Positions 1 to 9,435 are shown, counted from the stretch's first letter. The stretch: 64,000 nucleotides of DNA from Variovorax sp. UMC13 (GCF_014170375.1 NZ_LZZW01000024.1:124001-188000); one strand, 5' to 3'. Notes: generated by a model from the sequence alone, not told the origin. A program made the numbers and translations.

Positions 1-466
1 GCCCGGCTGCAGCGGGCTGGACCTGATCGGGCCGATCCTCGAGCGCTTCAAGTCGCTGCGCATCATCATGCTCAGCATGTACTCCGAGCCGCAGTACGCG
101 GTGCGCGCGCTGCGCAACGGCGCGCACGGCTACGTCGCCAAGGACATGGAGGCGGTCGACCTGATCGCGGCCATCCGCATCGTGAGCCGCGGCCGGCAGT
201 TCGTCGCGCCCTCGATCACGCGCGCGCTGATGGACACCGCGCAGGGCCTGGCGCCCGATCCGCGCCCGCACGAGCGGCTCTCGGCGCGCGAGTCGGAGAT
301 CCTGCGCATGATCGTGGGCGGCGAGTCGCTGACCGCCATCGCCGAGCGGCTCGCGATCAACGTCAAGACGGTCAGCACCTACCGCCGGCGCCTGCTCGAG
401 AAGATGGCGCTGGGCTCGAACGCGCAACTGGTGCAGTACGCGGTGCACCACCGGCTGGTCGACTGA
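1..466 (+). CDS. Response regulator, NarL/LuxR family (3' part only)
   Basis: The reading frame is open from the first bases, so the start and the phospho-acceptor aspartate lie outside the window. What remains is the second half of a receiver domain, including the conserved lysine in GYVAKD, a short linker, and a C-terminal LuxR-type helix-turn-helix over about the last 65 residues (LSARESEILRMIVGG, then VKTVSTYRRRLLEKM). This is the NarL/FixJ architecture of a phosphorylation-controlled DNA-binding regulator. Its sensor kinase and targets are not visible. Confidence 0.9.
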   Translation, partial: PGCSGLDLIGPILERFKSLRIIMLSMYSEPQYAVRALRNGAHGYVAKDMEAVDLIAAIRIVSRGRQFVAPSITRALMDTAQGLAPDPRPHERLSARESEILRMIVGGESLTAIAERLAINVKTVSTYRRRLLEKMALGSNAQLVQYAVHHRLVD

Positions 467-608
467 CCCGACTTCCTGCGCGTCATCGATATCTGACAGC
501 CGATGCCCGGGTGTCTGACTTGTGGCGTGGCCCCCTCCTCCCTAGCATGACTGCGGGCCGCGGGCCTGAAGGCCGCGCCCTGTCAGCACAACAATCGAGG
601 AGACATAC

Positions 609-3041
609 ATGAGTCCATGGAAGCAGATCGCGGTCTGCGCGGCCGGCGCGATCGTGATCGCCGCCTGCGGCGGCGGCAGCGGCAGCAGCAACAACAACAA
701 CAACGGCGGCGGTTCGTCCGTGACGCCACCGACGACCACGCCCCCGGTCACCACGCCCCCGACCGAAGCCACGATCTCGCTGCAGCTGCTGTCGAGCCAG
801 CCCGAGCAGGTGTCGGGCGGCGACGCGCGCATCGCGGTGCTGGCACCGAAGGCCGACCAGGGCCAGATCGAGCTGTGGCTCAACGACAAGCAGATCAGCC
901 CCACGCTGGCCGCGAGCGACGACCGGCTCGAGGGGGTGGTCAGCGGCCTCAAGCTCGGCGCCAACACGCTGTCGCTGCGCCACAAGACGCGCGGCAAGCT
1001 CGACACGCTGACGCTCACCAATCACCCGATCACCGGCCCGATGTTCGCCGGCCCCAAGCAGGAGCCCTTCGTCTGCACGGTGAGCACCGAGCTCGGCAAG
1101 GAGCCGCTGGTCGACACCACCGATCCCAAGTACTACGCGGTCAAGGACGCGGGCGGCGCCACCATCGGCTACAGCCAGCACTGCTCGATCGATTCCTATG
1201 TGCAGTACTACTACATGCCGGTGGGCGGCACCACCCACAGCCACTACCTGCCGCTGCCGACCGACGGGTCGCGCCCGGCCAACATCGCCAAGACCACGCT
1301 GACCGACGGCCGCACGGTCGACTTCATCGTGCGCTGGGAACGCGGCACCATCAACCGCTTCATCTACCAGTACGTGATGCTCGCGCCCTTCGGCGAGGAC
1401 CCCACGAAGCCCGACACCGGGCTGTGGAACAGGAAGCTGGTCTACCACTTCCAGGGCGGCGTGGGCTTCGGCCACTACCAGGGCGGACCGGACAAGCGCG
1501 CCGGCCTGGTCGACGCCATCGGCAAGGGCTACGCCATCGCCTACTCCACCGGCAACCGCACCGGCGAGCACTACGACATGATCCTCGGCGGCGAGACCGC
1601 GCTGATGACCAAGGAGGGCTTCGTCAAGCGCTACGGCGTGCCCAGCTACACCGTGGGCCTGGGCGCCTCGGGCGGCGGCATCCAGCAGTACCTGTATCCG
1701 CAGAACCACCCGGGCCTGCTCGATGCGGCCATCGCGGTGCAGCCCTATCCCGACATGGTGGGCCAGATCCCGCACGTGGGCGACTGCGAGCTGCTCGAGT
1801 ACTACATGGACGTGACCGACCGCGCCAACGGCAAGTGGACCGCGAGCATCAAGAACCGCAGCTGGCTGGTGGGCATGAACGCCGAGGAGAGCGTGGCCAA
1901 CCCCTTCCTCGGACTGCAGCCCTACCTGCCCCACGTGAAGATGGCCACCGGTTCCACCGAATGCCGCAAGGCCTGGATGGGCCTGACGGCCGGCGCGATG
2001 AACCCGCAGTTCGATGCCGACGGCATCCTGGCCAAGGGCGCCGCGCGCATGAACATGGCGGCCTTCGGCACCATCCCGTTCAGCCACTACGACGACGTGC
2101 GCAACGTCTACGGCATAGGCGCCGACGGCTACCCGCGCTCGACCTGGGACAACGTGGGCGTGCAGTATGGCCTGCAGTCGATGAAGGACGGCAGGATCAC
2201 GCCAGCCGAGTTCCTCGACCTCAACCTCAAGGTCGGCGGCTGGAAGCGCATGAGCGAGATGGTGGCCGAAGGCTTCCCCTACAACGGCACCGGCGCGGCC
2301 GAGCAGCAGAAGGCGGCCACCGTGCCCGGCTACTTCGACCCCTGGGGCAGCCGCAACATGAACAGCTGGAACCCGGCCGCCCCCAACGTGCCGGCGCAGC
2401 GCACGCACGGCGACCTGGAAGCGATCCGGGCGGTGCAGCGCTCGGGCCTGGTGTTCACCGGCAAGACCGACATCCCGACCATCGACTGGCATCCCTACCT
2501 GGAGCACAAGCTCGACATGCACAACGTGCACCAGTCCTTCGCCATCCGCCAGCGCATCCGCCACAAGATGGGCAACGCGGACCATCAGGCGATCTGGTTC
2601 ACCGAGACGCGCGGCGCGAGTTCGGCCTTCGACCAGACGCCGATGGCGCTGCAGGTGATGGACGAATGGATGGCCCGCATCCGCGCCACGCCGACCCTGA
2701 GCGTGGCCGCCAACCGGCCCGAGCGCGCGGTCGACAGCTGCTTCGACAAGGACGGCGCGCTGATGGCCAAGGGCGCGGGCGTGTGGGCCGGCGTGCTCGA
2801 CACCCAGCCGCGCGGCGCCTGCACCCAGGCCTTCCCGATGTACGGCACCTCGCGCACCGTCGCGGGCGGTCCGATCGAGGGCGGCATCTTCAAGTGCGCG
2901 CTCAAGCCGGTGGACGCGGCGCTGACCGACGGCACCTACGGCAGCTGGACGCCGAACGCCACGGAAATCCAGAAGCTCCAGGCCATCTTCCCCGAGGGCG
3001 TCTGCGACTTCAGCAAGCCGGGCCAGGGCGCGCCGACCTGA
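609..3041 (+). CDS. DUF6351 family lipoprotein, probable alpha/beta-hydrolase-like secreted enzyme
   Basis: An 810-residue exported protein. The N-terminus is a lipoprotein signal (lipobox IAAC, then a Gly/Ser/Asn-rich and Thr/Pro-rich linker to about residue 50), so it is probably anchored in the outer membrane. The start is supported by GAGGAG six bases upstream. The body resembles the DUF6351 family. Residues 352-356 read GASGG, a GxSxG nucleophile-elbow pattern with Ser354 as candidate nucleophile, which suggests a tannase/esterase-like hydrolase. Substrate unknown. The gene stands alone and ends at a strong terminator. Family assignment is from memory of similar proteins; enzymatic activity is inference. 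Confidence 0.85.
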   Translation: MSPWKQIAVCAAGAIVIAACGGGSGSSNNNNNGGGSSVTPPTTTPPVTTPPTEATISLQLLSSQPEQVSGGDARIAVLAPKADQGQIELWLNDKQISPTLAASDDRLEGVVSGLKLGANTLSLRHKTRGKLDTLTLTNHPITGPMFAGPKQEPFVCTVSTELGKEPLVDTTDPKYYAVKDAGGATIGYSQHCSIDSYVQYYYMPVGGTTHSHYLPLPTDGSRPANIAKTTLTDGRTVDFIVRWERGTINRFIYQYVMLAPFGEDPTKPDTGLWNRKLVYHFQGGVGFGHYQGGPDKRAGLVDAIGKGYAIAYSTGNRTGEHYDMILGGETALMTKEGFVKRYGVPSYTVGLGASGGGIQQYLYPQNHPGLLDAAIAVQPYPDMVGQIPHVGDCELLEYYMDVTDRANGKWTASIKNRSWLVGMNAEESVANPFLGLQPYLPHVKMATGSTECRKAWMGLTAGAMNPQFDADGILAKGAARMNMAAFGTIPFSHYDDVRNVYGIGADGYPRSTWDNVGVQYGLQSMKDGRITPAEFLDLNLKVGGWKRMSEMVAEGFPYNGTGAAEQQKAATVPGYFDPWGSRNMNSWNPAAPNVPAQRTHGDLEAIRAVQRSGLVFTGKTDIPTIDWHPYLEHKLDMHNVHQSFAIRQRIRHKMGNADHQAIWFTETRGASSAFDQTPMALQVMDEWMARIRATPTLSVAANRPERAVDSCFDKDGALMAKGAGVWAGVLDTQPRGACTQAFPMYGTSRTVAGGPIEGGIFKCALKPVDAALTDGTYGSWTPNATEIQKLQAIFPEGVCDFSKPGQGAPT

Positions 3042-3062
3042 GCGCGCGCTGAATCCTTCCCA

Positions 3063-3088
3063 AGCCACCGTTCGCGGTGGCTTTTTTT
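3063..3088 (+). terminator. Rho-independent terminator after the DUF6351 gene
   Basis: Perfect 8-bp stem AGCCACCG/CGGTGGCT closed by a TTCG tetraloop and followed by seven T residues, 20 bases after the stop codon. Confidence 0.93.
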
Positions 3089-3153
3089 ATGGGCACCAGG
3101 GCATAAGCAACTGCGCCCGACGGCATAAGTCTTGCTGGACAATCCCCACACCC

Positions 3154-4059
3154 ATGGGAATCAGTCAATACATCAAGGAAATCGGCCGCGGCGCGCGAGG
3201 CGCCAAGCCGCTCACGCGCGCGCAATCGGCCGATCTGTTCGGCCAGGTGCTCGACGGCACGGTCAGCGACCTCGAGCTCGGCGGGTTCTGCCTGGCCATG
3301 CGCATCAAGGGCGAGACGCCCGAGGAGATGGCCGGCTTCCTCGATGCCACCCATGCGCGGCTGCACCATTTTCCGGTGCCGGGCCGCGCCCTGGTCGTGC
3401 TGCCCAGCTACAACGGCGCGCGCAAGCTGCCGGTGCTCACGCCCCTGCTGGCGCTGCTGCTGGCGCGCGAGGGCCTGCCGGTGCTGGTGCACGGCAGCGC
3501 CAGCGAATCGAGCCGGGTGCTGGCCTCGAACGTGCTGGCCGGGCTCGGCGTGCATGCGCTCGACACGGTGCGGCCCATCGCCGACGGCGAAATCGGCTTC
3601 GCGCCGACCGCGCTGCTCAACCCCGCACTCAAGAAGTTGCTCGACGTGCGCCGCGTGGTCGGCCTGCGCAACCCGGGCCACAGCGTGGTCAAGCTGATGC
3701 GGCCCACGACCGGCCCCTGCGTGGTGGTGGCCAGCTACACCCATCCGGCCTACGCCACGGTGATGGGCGAGACCTTCACGCTCACCGGCACCACCGCCCT
3801 GCTCTCGCGCGGACTCGAGGGCGAGGTGGTCTCGGACCCGCGCCGCACCGCGCAGATCGACGGCTACCTGCGCGGCGAACGCCAGGAACTGCAGGCCCAG
3901 CAGCCCGGCACGCTCAGCGAGGTGCCGGGCCTGCCGGCCGAGATCGACATCGAGACGACCGTGCGCTACACGCAGCGCGTGCTGGCGGGCGAACTGCCGC
4001 TGCCCGAAGCGATCGCGGTACAGGTCGAACACATCAAGACACTGGCAGCCCACGCATGA
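3154..4059 (+). CDS. ybiB: YbiB-like glycosyl transferase family protein
   Basis: A 301-residue protein of the TrpD-like (anthranilate phosphoribosyltransferase fold) YbiB group: an N-terminal helical domain (about residues 1-70) followed by a glycosyl-transferase-family-3 body. E. coli YbiB binds nucleic acid and is not a tryptophan enzyme. The start MGISQYIKEIGRG is typical for the family. The stop overlaps the cobA start as ATGA, so the two genes are translationally coupled. YbiB next to a siroheme methyltransferase is an arrangement I recall from beta-proteobacterial nitrogen/sulfur assimilation regions, but no nitrate or sulfite genes are present here. Confidence 0.85.
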   Translation: MGISQYIKEIGRGARGAKPLTRAQSADLFGQVLDGTVSDLELGGFCLAMRIKGETPEEMAGFLDATHARLHHFPVPGRALVVLPSYNGARKLPVLTPLLALLLAREGLPVLVHGSASESSRVLASNVLAGLGVHALDTVRPIADGEIGFAPTALLNPALKKLLDVRRVVGLRNPGHSVVKLMRPTTGPCVVVASYTHPAYATVMGETFTLTGTTALLSRGLEGEVVSDPRRTAQIDGYLRGERQELQAQQPGTLSEVPGLPAEIDIETTVRYTQRVLAGELPLPEAIAVQVEHIKTLAAHA

Positions 4060-4850
4060 ACTCCCTTCTCACCGGCCGCTGCACCCTGGTCGGCGCCGGC
4101 CCCGGCGACCCCGAACTGCTGACGCTCAAGGCCGTCAAGGCCATCCAGGCCGCGACCGTGCTGTTCGTCGACGACCTGGTGAACGACGCGATCCTGACCC
4201 ATGCGCGGCCGAGCGCGCGCATCGTGCACGTGGGCAAGCGCGGCGGCTGCAAGAGCACGCCGCAGGCCTTCATCGAGAAGCTCATGATCACCGCGGTGCG
4301 CGAAGGCGAGACCGTGGTGCGGCTCAAGGGCGGCGACCCCTTCATCTTCGGCCGCGGCGGCGAGGAGGTGGAGCACCTGCGCGAAGCCGGCATCGAATGC
4401 ACGGTGGTCAACGGCATCACGGCCGGCCTGGCCGCCGTGACCGCGCTGGGCGTGCCGCTGACGCACCGCGACCACGCCCAGGGCGTGGTCTTCGTGACCG
4501 GCCATGCCAAGACCGGTGTCGACGCCCACGACCCGACCGACTGGCGCGGCCTGGCCGCCACCGCGCACAACGCCCGGCTCACGCTGGTGATCTACATGGG
4601 CGTGGCGGGCGCGGCCCACATCGAGCGCGAGCTGCTGCAGGGACTGCCCGCGACCACGCCGGTGGCCGTGATCCAGCATGCAAGCCTGCCCCAGCAGCGC
4701 CACATCGCGACCACGCTCGAGCGGCTGTCGCGCGACATGGCCGATGCGGGCCTGGGCAGCCCGGCGGTGATCGTGGTGGGGGACGTGCTGCAGGGGCTGC
4801 AGGCCGCGGGCATGTCCGCCGACGCGGGACCGCATCGCGGCGTCGGCTGA
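4056..4850 (+). CDS. cobA: Uroporphyrinogen-III C-methyltransferase (SUMT)
   Basis: A 264-residue single-domain S-adenosylmethionine-dependent methylase that converts uroporphyrinogen III to precorrin-2, the branch point to siroheme and cobalamin. The SUMT signatures are clear: VGAGPGDPELLTLKA near residue 10 and RLKGGDPFIFGRGGEE near residue 90. It lacks the CysG dehydrogenase/chelatase domains, so the later siroheme steps are encoded elsewhere. The start ATG overlaps the ybiB stop; no earlier start is in frame with family homology. Confidence 0.95.
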   Translation: MNSLLTGRCTLVGAGPGDPELLTLKAVKAIQAATVLFVDDLVNDAILTHARPSARIVHVGKRGGCKSTPQAFIEKLMITAVREGETVVRLKGGDPFIFGRGGEEVEHLREAGIECTVVNGITAGLAAVTALGVPLTHRDHAQGVVFVTGHAKTGVDAHDPTDWRGLAATAHNARLTLVIYMGVAGAAHIERELLQGLPATTPVAVIQHASLPQQRHIATTLERLSRDMADAGLGSPAVIVVGDVLQGLQAAGMSADAGPHRGVG

Positions 4851-4919
4851 GCATCCGCCCGGCCAGGCCGGCCATCCTAGAATCCGCCCTCTTCCCACAA
4901 CAACAATCCCGGGGGCGAG

Positions 4920-6050
4920 ATGCTGAAACTCGACAAACTCAACGAATTCACCGAAAGCCACGGCCAGCTGCAGCGCGGCCGCGGCCTGGTCACGGGCACC
5001 ATCGCGCTGAGCCTGGGCATCCTGTGCTTCCTGGGCGTGCTGGCCTTCCACTTCCCGCAGTACCTGACCACGCCCGAACTGCGGCGCAGCTACAACGTCG
5101 ACATCATGCGCACCATCCTTTTGGTGGCGATGGTGGTGGCGGGCGGGCTGTCGCTGGTCAACATCGTGTTCAACCGCTCGCGCTGGCTGTCGTCGGCGGC
5201 CTTCCTGCTGATCGTGGCGGCGGCGCTGCTGGGCGGCCACAAGGTGCCGGTCAACGACTTCGCCGACAACACGCCCTACATCGGCCTCGACTGGTTCATC
5301 CTCGACCTGCTGGGCTCGGCGCTGATCTTCATCTTCATCGAGAAGCTGTTCGCGCTGCGCAAGGACCAGCCGGTGTTCCGCGAGGAGTGGCAGACCGACT
5401 TCCACCACTTCGTGGTCAACCACATGATCGTGGGTTTCGTGCTGCTCGCGACCAACCTGCTGGTGCACAAGCTGTTCGGCTGGGCCGCCAACGACGGCAT
5501 CCGCGGCTGGGTCGGCAACCTGCCCTTCTGGGCCGGCATCCTGCTGATCATCCTCGTGGCCGACCTGGTGCAGTACTGGACCCACCGCGCCTACCACGAG
5601 GTGCCGGTGCTCTGGCGCCTGCACGCGGTGCACCACAGCGTGAAGAGCATGGACTGGATGGCCGGCTCGCGCCAGCACATCCTCGAGCTGCTGATCACGC
5701 GCACGCTGGTGCTGGCGCCGATCTACGTGCTGGGCTTCAGCAAGGAAGTGATCGACGCCTACATCGTGGTGGTGGGCTTCCAGGCGGTGTTCAACCACTG
5801 CAACGTGAGCGTGCGACTGGGCCCGCTGCGCTACGTGATCGTCACGCCCAACTTCCACCACTGGCACCACAGCCAGGACGTCGAAGCGCTGGACAAGAAC
5901 TACGCGGCGCACTACGCCTTCCTCGACTACCTGTTCGGCACCGCGGTGAAGAGCACCCGGCTCTGGCCCGAGAAGTACGGCGTGCTGGGCGACTACGTGC
6001 CCAACGGCTTCTTCAAGCAGCTCAAGTTCCCTTTCGTGTGGAAGGGCTGA
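4920..6050 (+). CDS. Sterol desaturase / fatty acid hydroxylase family membrane protein
   Basis: A 376-residue integral membrane protein with about six hydrophobic segments and the histidine clusters of the diiron fatty-acid-hydroxylase superfamily: HRAYHE near residue 222, HAVHH near 235 and HHWHH near 313. Such enzymes insert oxygen or double bonds into lipids using a non-haem diiron centre. A purine-rich GGGGGCGAG lies just before the ATG. The substrate (fatty acid, carotenoid or sterol-like) cannot be read from sequence. The next gene starts four bases after the stop, suggesting co-transcription. Confidence 0.88.
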   Translation: MLKLDKLNEFTESHGQLQRGRGLVTGTIALSLGILCFLGVLAFHFPQYLTTPELRRSYNVDIMRTILLVAMVVAGGLSLVNIVFNRSRWLSSAAFLLIVAAALLGGHKVPVNDFADNTPYIGLDWFILDLLGSALIFIFIEKLFALRKDQPVFREEWQTDFHHFVVNHMIVGFVLLATNLLVHKLFGWAANDGIRGWVGNLPFWAGILLIILVADLVQYWTHRAYHEVPVLWRLHAVHHSVKSMDWMAGSRQHILELLITRTLVLAPIYVLGFSKEVIDAYIVVVGFQAVFNHCNVSVRLGPLRYVIVTPNFHHWHHSQDVEALDKNYAAHYAFLDYLFGTAVKSTRLWPEKYGVLGDYVPNGFFKQLKFPFVWKG

Positions 6051-6054
6051 GCCG

Positions 6055-6837
6055 GTGATCGCCGCTCGCCTGCTCGCCCTTGGGGTCGCGCTGCTGTTGG
6101 CCGGCTGCGCCTCGCGCTTCGAGGCCTCGCCCGACGGCGGCCTGCCGCGGCTCAACGTGCAGAGTTCGGCCATCGCACCGGGCAACGGCGGCGAGCTCGT
6201 CACGCCTGCCGCGCTCGAGCCGGGCGACATCCTGCTGACCTCGGTCGCCACGCTGGGCTCCTTCGGCATCCGCCTGGGCACCTTCTCGCCGGTGAGCCAT
6301 GCGGTGGTCTACCTGGGCGACGGCCGGATCGCCGAAGCGGTGGGCGACGGCGTGCGTTCGCGCTCCATCGCGGAAGTGGTGGACGAAGAGCAGATGGTGG
6401 TCGCCTTCCGCCATCCGGGCATGGACGCCGCGCATGCCGAGCGGCTGCGCGCCTGGGCGATGGCCCAGGTCGGCACCCAGTACAACACCGTCGGCGTGAT
6501 GCTCAACGCGCCCTTCGTGCTGAACCGCCGGATCTGCGAGCTGCCGCTGATCCCGGGCCCGGCGCGCGAGTTCTGCCTGCGCGGCTTCGCGATGGTGCAG
6601 CTCGGCGGCAGCCGCAACGACCAGTTCTTCTGCTCGCAGTTCGTGCTCGAGGCCTACAACCAGGCCGGCCTGCCCGTGACCACGGCCGACCCGCGCTGGG
6701 TCAGCCCGGCCGACCTGCTGCACATGCGCGAGGGCGACGTGCCCTCGATTCCCTCCACCCAACCTTTGCGCTACGTGGGCCACCTCAAATACAACCCGCC
6801 GCCGGTGATCACCGCCGACGGCGCCACCTCCCGTTGA
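6055..6837 (+). CDS. YiiX/YebB-like NlpC/P60-type cysteine hydrolase lipoprotein
   Basis: 260 residues starting at GTG. The N-terminus is a short lipoprotein signal with lipobox LAGC, followed by a domain resembling permuted NlpC/P60 papain-like hydrolases (YiiX/YebB). Candidate catalytic residues are His82 in VSHAVVYLG and Cys193 in FFCSQFV; this His-before-Cys order is the permuted arrangement. A role in cleaving amide bonds at the cell surface is inferred. It sits four bases after the desaturase stop, and its own stop overlaps the next start. Confidence 0.8.
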
Positions 6838-8042
6838 ACTTCTTCGACGCCATCATCATCGGCGCCGGCGCCGCGGGGCTCTTCTGCGCCGCGCAGGCCG
6901 GCCAGCGCGGGCGCCGCGTGCTGCTCATCGACCACAGCGAACGCATCGCCGAGAAGATCCGCATCTCCGGCGGCGGCCGCTGCAACTTCACCAACCGCGA
7001 CCTCGACCCGCGCGCGCCGCAGAAGCATTTCGTGGGCGAGAACCCCAACTTCTGCCGCTCGGCGCTGTCGCGCTACACGCCGCAGCAGTTCGTCGCGCTG
7101 ATCGAGCGCCACGGCATCGCCTACCACGAGAAGCACAAGGGCCAGCTGTTCTGCGACGGGCCCTCGCAGCAGATCATCGACATGCTGCTGGCCGAGTGCG
7201 CTGCCGGCGGCGTCACGCGCTGGCAGCCCTGCGCGGTGCGCGGCGTGACCCACACGCCCGACGACGGCGGACGCTACCGGCTCGAGACCGACCGCGGCCC
7301 GGCCGAGGCGCCGCGCCTGGTCATCGCGACCGGCGGGCTGTCGATCCCGCAGCTGGGCGCGAGCGACTTCGGCTACCGCATCGCGCGCCAGTTCGGCCTG
7401 CGCGTGGTCGATCCGCGGCCGGCGCTGGTGCCGCTGACCTTCGCCGGCGACGGCTGGGCGCCCTACGCCTCGCTGGCCGGCCTGGCGCTGCCGGTGCAGA
7501 TCGAGACCGGCGCGAAGAAGGAACGCATGGTCTTCCTCGAGGACCTGCTGTTCACCCACCGCGGCCTGTCGGGCCCGGCGGTGCTGCAGATCTCCAGCTA
7601 TTGGCGCGAAGGCGCGCCGCTGCGCATCGACTTCGCGCCCGGCACCGACATCGCCGCCGCGCTGGGCGAGGCCAAGGCGCGCTCGCGCAAGCGCATCGCC
7701 AACGAACTGGCCACGCTGGTGCCCTCGCGCCTGGCCGATGCCTGGGTCGGCGACGATCCCGCGCTGCAGCGCCCGGTCAACGAGGCGGCCGACCGCTCGC
7801 TGGCCCAGCTGGCCGAACGCATCGCGCGCTGGCAGATCACGCCCAACGGCACCGAAGGCTACAAGAAGGCCGAGGTCACGGCCGGCGGCGTCGACACGCG
7901 CGCGCTGTCGTCCCAGACCCTGGAATCGAAGCAGCCCGGCCTGCACTTCATCGGCGAGACCGTCGACGTCACCGGCTGGCTGGGCGGTTACAACTTCCAG
8001 TGGGCCTGGGCCAGCGCCAACGCCTGCGCCGAGGCACTCTGA
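6834..8042 (+). CDS. YhiN/HI0933-type FAD-dependent oxidoreductase
   Basis: 402-residue flavoprotein of the HI0933/YhiN family. A Rossmann FAD motif IIGAGAAG lies at residues 9-16, and the family motif GGGRCNFTN follows near residue 46. The C-terminal [16 protein letters not shown] and [16 protein letters not shown] segments are also typical. It starts at TTG within the preceding stop codon region (TTGA overlap). The E. coli homologue has no well-defined substrate. Co-transcription with the upstream lipoprotein is likely. Confidence 0.88.
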
Positions 8043-8071
8043 GCGACACGAGGTGCGCCGAGCCTGGGCAG

Positions 8072-8080
8072 TGCTATAAT
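8072..8080 (+). promoter_or_regulatory. Extended -10 promoter of rpsU
   Basis: TG-C-TATAAT: a consensus -10 hexamer (8075-8080) with the extended TGn element. No good -35 is seen at the usual distance, consistent with an extended -10 promoter. Transcription would begin near 8087, leaving a leader of about 100 nt before rpsU. Confidence 0.7.
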
Positions 8081-8101
8081 TTCCGGCTAACTTTGGCCCT
8101 C

Positions 8102-8147
8102 CCTCAACGGCCGCAAAAACCTTCAGTTGAGGAACCCCGGCCTGGGG
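8102..8147 (+). other. Structured rpsU 5' leader
   Basis: The leader between the promoter and rpsU contains a 7-bp inverted repeat, CCTCAAC (8102-8108) with GTTGAGG (8126-8132), directly followed by a small hairpin CCCC/GGGG (8135-8147). Ribosomal protein leaders often carry autoregulatory structures; that this one does is only a possibility. Confidence 0.4.
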
Positions 8148-8188
8148 CCTCGATCTCCCCCGGCCAATTTCAGTTCAACGATTCATTC

Positions 8189-8401
8189 ATGACCACCATT
8201 CGCGTTAAAGAAAACGAGCCCTTCGACGTCGCCCTGCGTCGCTTCAAGCGCACCATCGAAAAGCTCGGTCTGCTGACCGACCTGCGCGCTCGCGAGTTCT
8301 ACGAGAAGCCGACGGCCGAGCGCAAGCGCAAGAAGGCTGCTGCGGTCAAGCGCCACTACAAGCGCGTGCGCAGCATGCAGCTCCCCAAGAAGCTGTACTA
8401 A
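8189..8401 (+). CDS. rpsU: 30S ribosomal protein S21
   Basis: A 70-residue very basic protein beginning [19 protein letters not shown], with the S21 pattern of an N-terminal strand and two long basic helices ([14 protein letters not shown]) and ending QLPKKLY. S21 is a late-assembling 30S protein near the platform that aids mRNA selection. It starts at the first ATG after the structured leader. In many bacteria rpsU leads the rpsU-dnaG-rpoD operon; here it is followed by yqeY and a NUDIX gene, without dnaG or rpoD. Confidence 0.97.
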
Positions 8402-8431
8402 GCAGCGCTGGCTGGCCACGCCAGCAGCACG

Positions 8432-8468
8432 AGCCGCGCCGGGGAGACCTGCCGCGGCTTTTTGTTTT
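8432..8468 (+). terminator. Terminator between rpsU and yqeY
   Basis: Stem AGCCGCG (8432-8438) with CGCGGCT (8453-8459), a 14-base loop and a T-rich tail (TTTTTGTTTT). It would partly terminate rpsU transcripts before yqeY. Confidence 0.65.
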
Positions 8469-8509
8469 GCCGAACGACGACAACGTCCACGAAAAGAAGG
8501 AAGAACGCC

Positions 8510-8959
8510 ATGAGCCTCAAGGAACAGATCACCGAAGACATGAAGACCGCGATGCGGGCCAAGGACTCCGAACGCCTGGCCACCATCCGCCTGCTGCTGG
8601 CCGCCCTCAAGCAGAAGGAAGTCGACGAGCGCGTGGAACTCGACGACGCCATGGTGGTGGCCATCGTCGACAAGATGGTCAAGCAGCGCAAGGACTCGAT
8701 CGCCGCCTTCACCACCGGCGGCCGCACCGACCTGGCCGACAAGGAAGCCGCCGAGATCAAGGTGCTCGAGGTCTACCTGCCACAGCGCATGAGCGCCGAG
8801 GAAGTCACGGCCGCCGTGAAGGCCATCGTCGACCAGCTGGGTGCCAAGGGCCCTGGCGACATGGGCAAGGTGATGGGCGCCGTGAAGACCCAGCTCGCCG
8901 GCAAGGCCGACATGGGCCAGGTCAGCGCCGCGGTCAAGGCCGCACTGGCCGGCGCCTGA
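8510..8959 (+). CDS. GatB/YqeY domain-containing protein
   Basis: A 149-residue all-helical protein of the YqeY family, related to the C-terminal tRNA-binding domain of the GatB amidotransferase subunit. It begins MSLKEQITEDMKTAMRAKD and contains the family pattern EVYLPQRMSAEEV and GPGDMGKVMGAV. The start is chosen for GAAGGAAG eight bases upstream and alignment with family N-termini; an in-frame ATG at 8462 would lie within the terminator. A translation-related role is suggested by family and neighbour rpsU, but the exact function is not established. Confidence 0.93.
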   Translation: MSLKEQITEDMKTAMRAKDSERLATIRLLLAALKQKEVDERVELDDAMVVAIVDKMVKQRKDSIAAFTTGGRTDLADKEAAEIKVLEVYLPQRMSAEEVTAAVKAIVDQLGAKGPGDMGKVMGAVKTQLAGKADMGQVSAAVKAALAGA

Positions 8960-8961
8960 AC

Positions 8962-9429
8962 ATGCCCAGCCGCCGCGCCCCGATTCCCAAGGCCTGCGCC
9001 TGCCTGGTCGACGCACGGGGCCGGCTGCTGGTGTTCCGCCATCCCGAGGACGGCAACATGCAGTTGCCCAAGGGCACGATCGAGCCCGGCGAATCGCCCG
9101 AGCTGGCGGTGCGGCGCGAACTGCTCGAGGAATCGGGCATCGATTTCAGCGGCGCGCTGGAATCGCTGGGCACGCTGGCGCGCCGCTGCGAAGCCGGCGT
9201 CGAAGGCAACACCCACCGCCACGCGCAGCTCTGGCACCTGTTCCTGATGCGCGCCGAGCAGCCGCTGCCCGAGACCTTCGAACACACGGCCAGCGGCAGC
9301 CCCGAGGAAGACGGCCTGGTGTTCGCCTTCCGCTGGCTCGCGGCCGAGGACACGCTCGAGCGCTTCGCCCTGCCCTACCGCCAGACCATCGAGCGCGTGC
9401 GCGCCGCGCTGCTGCAGCCCGCCGCCTGA
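8962..9429 (+). CDS. NUDIX hydrolase
   Basis: 155 residues. The NUDIX box occupies residues 38-60 (G, five residues, E, seven residues, then RELLEESGI), which binds Mg2+ and cleaves nucleoside-diphosphate-linked substrates. The protein ends with RERVRA-type helices after a PYRQTIE segment. It starts two bases after the yqeY stop, so it is likely co-translated. Substrate (oxidised nucleotide, Ap4A-like or NDP-sugar) cannot be assigned. Confidence 0.92.
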   Translation: MPSRRAPIPKACACLVDARGRLLVFRHPEDGNMQLPKGTIEPGESPELAVRRELLEESGIDFSGALESLGTLARRCEAGVEGNTHRHAQLWHLFLMRAEQPLPETFEHTASGSPEEDGLVFAFRWLAAEDTLERFALPYRQTIERVRAALLQPAA

Positions 9430-9435
9430 AGCCCA

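Noticed and set aside
483-3068. 861-codon open frame on the minus strand opposite the DUF6351 gene
   Set aside because: Same low-complexity Ala/Arg/Val/Gly composition as other antisense shadows, with no recognisable motif.
4878-4883. TAGAAT as a -10 upstream of the sterol-desaturase gene
   Set aside because: No -35 at 16-18 bases upstream; not enough to call a promoter.
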